6,885 nt of DNA from positions 1 to 6,885 of the forward strand of contig JAATFR010000342.1 in assembly GCA_015655095.1 (NCBI GenBank), in the 5' to 3' direction. Below are positions 6,086-6,885 of the stretch, in pieces (positions within the stretch are counted from its first letter, which is position 1; each line of letters opens with the position of its first letter). The notes below the pieces were generated by a model that saw nothing but the letters and a program-made list of their open reading frames with translations, searched no databases and was not told the DNA's origin. The position numbers and the translations under genes were made by a program. The stretch comes from Hyphomicrobiales bacterium. Lineage in GTDB: Bacteria; Pseudomonadota; Alphaproteobacteria; Parvibaculales; Parvibaculaceae.

Positions 6086-6089
<4 letters not shown>
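5421..6089 (+). CDS. purQ: Phosphoribosylformylglycinamidine synthase subunit PurQ (glutaminase)
   Basis: PurQ (222 residues, normal length) is the class I glutamine amidotransferase subunit that releases ammonia from glutamine for FGAM formation by PurL. The start MKSAVIVFPGSNRERD carries the family's FPGSN motif. PGGFSYGDYLR (48-58) and VLGVCNGFQIL (82-92) follow, with the nucleophile Cys86 in the elbow turn. The catalytic triad is completed by His196 and Glu198 in LMPHPE. All catalytic residues are present. The ATG at 5421 lies 2 bases after the purS stop; a longer in-frame extension from 5343 overlaps purS and was rejected. GGGAAG (5410-5415), inside the last purS codons, serves as ribosome binding site. 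Its stop overlaps the GTG start of purL by 4 bases, so equal production of the complex subunits is likely helped by coupled translation. Confidence 0.97.

Positions 6090-6885
<796 letters not shown>

Overview
The window is GC-rich bacterial DNA, almost certainly alphaproteobacterial. The best evidence is a complete gene for the zeta-type (DUF1476) inhibitor subunit of the F1Fo-ATP synthase, a family essentially confined to Alphaproteobacteria. It lies divergently beside a purC-purS-purQ-purL run with the three-piece FGAM synthetase (small PurL plus separate PurS and PurQ). The sequence alone does not settle the order or genus.

Left part (1-1718). A gene on the minus strand enters from the left edge (first 258 codons present, product not recognised). 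A 211-base divergent spacer follows, holding an AT-rich patch and a perfect 8-bp inverted repeat. Next is a complete plus-strand histidine phosphatase (RHG-type) gene. It ends 9 bases from the end of the next gene, which converges on it.

Middle part (1719-4366). A minus-strand gene encodes an exported PQQ-dependent dehydrogenase of the glucose/quinate dehydrogenase type. It has a signal peptide but lacks the five-helix membrane anchor of classical membrane glucose dehydrogenase. Upstream of it on the same strand is the ATP synthase zeta subunit gene. The 335-base divergent spacer between zeta and purC has three parts: the likely zeta promoter, a very AT-rich block (about 4126-4200) with two TATAAT hexamers facing purC, and a GC-rich block (about 4209-4329) that folds into a compact multi-helix structure. 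In that block four G.U wobbles occur only if the RNA is read from the minus strand. It matches no RNA family I could recall and is the most interesting unexplained element here.

Right part (4367-6885). purC, purS, purQ and purL lie head to tail with gaps of 29 and 2 bases and then a 4-base start/stop overlap, so they look like one translationally coupled operon. PurS, PurQ and PurL form the FGAM synthetase that turns FGAR into FGAM. PurC acts later, joining aspartate to CAIR to give SAICAR. purL runs off the right edge after 266 codons.

No tRNA, rRNA, CRISPR array, insertion sequence or attachment site is visible. Apart from the spacer structure and the unrecognised left-edge gene, the region is ordinary core genome plus one metabolic accessory enzyme.
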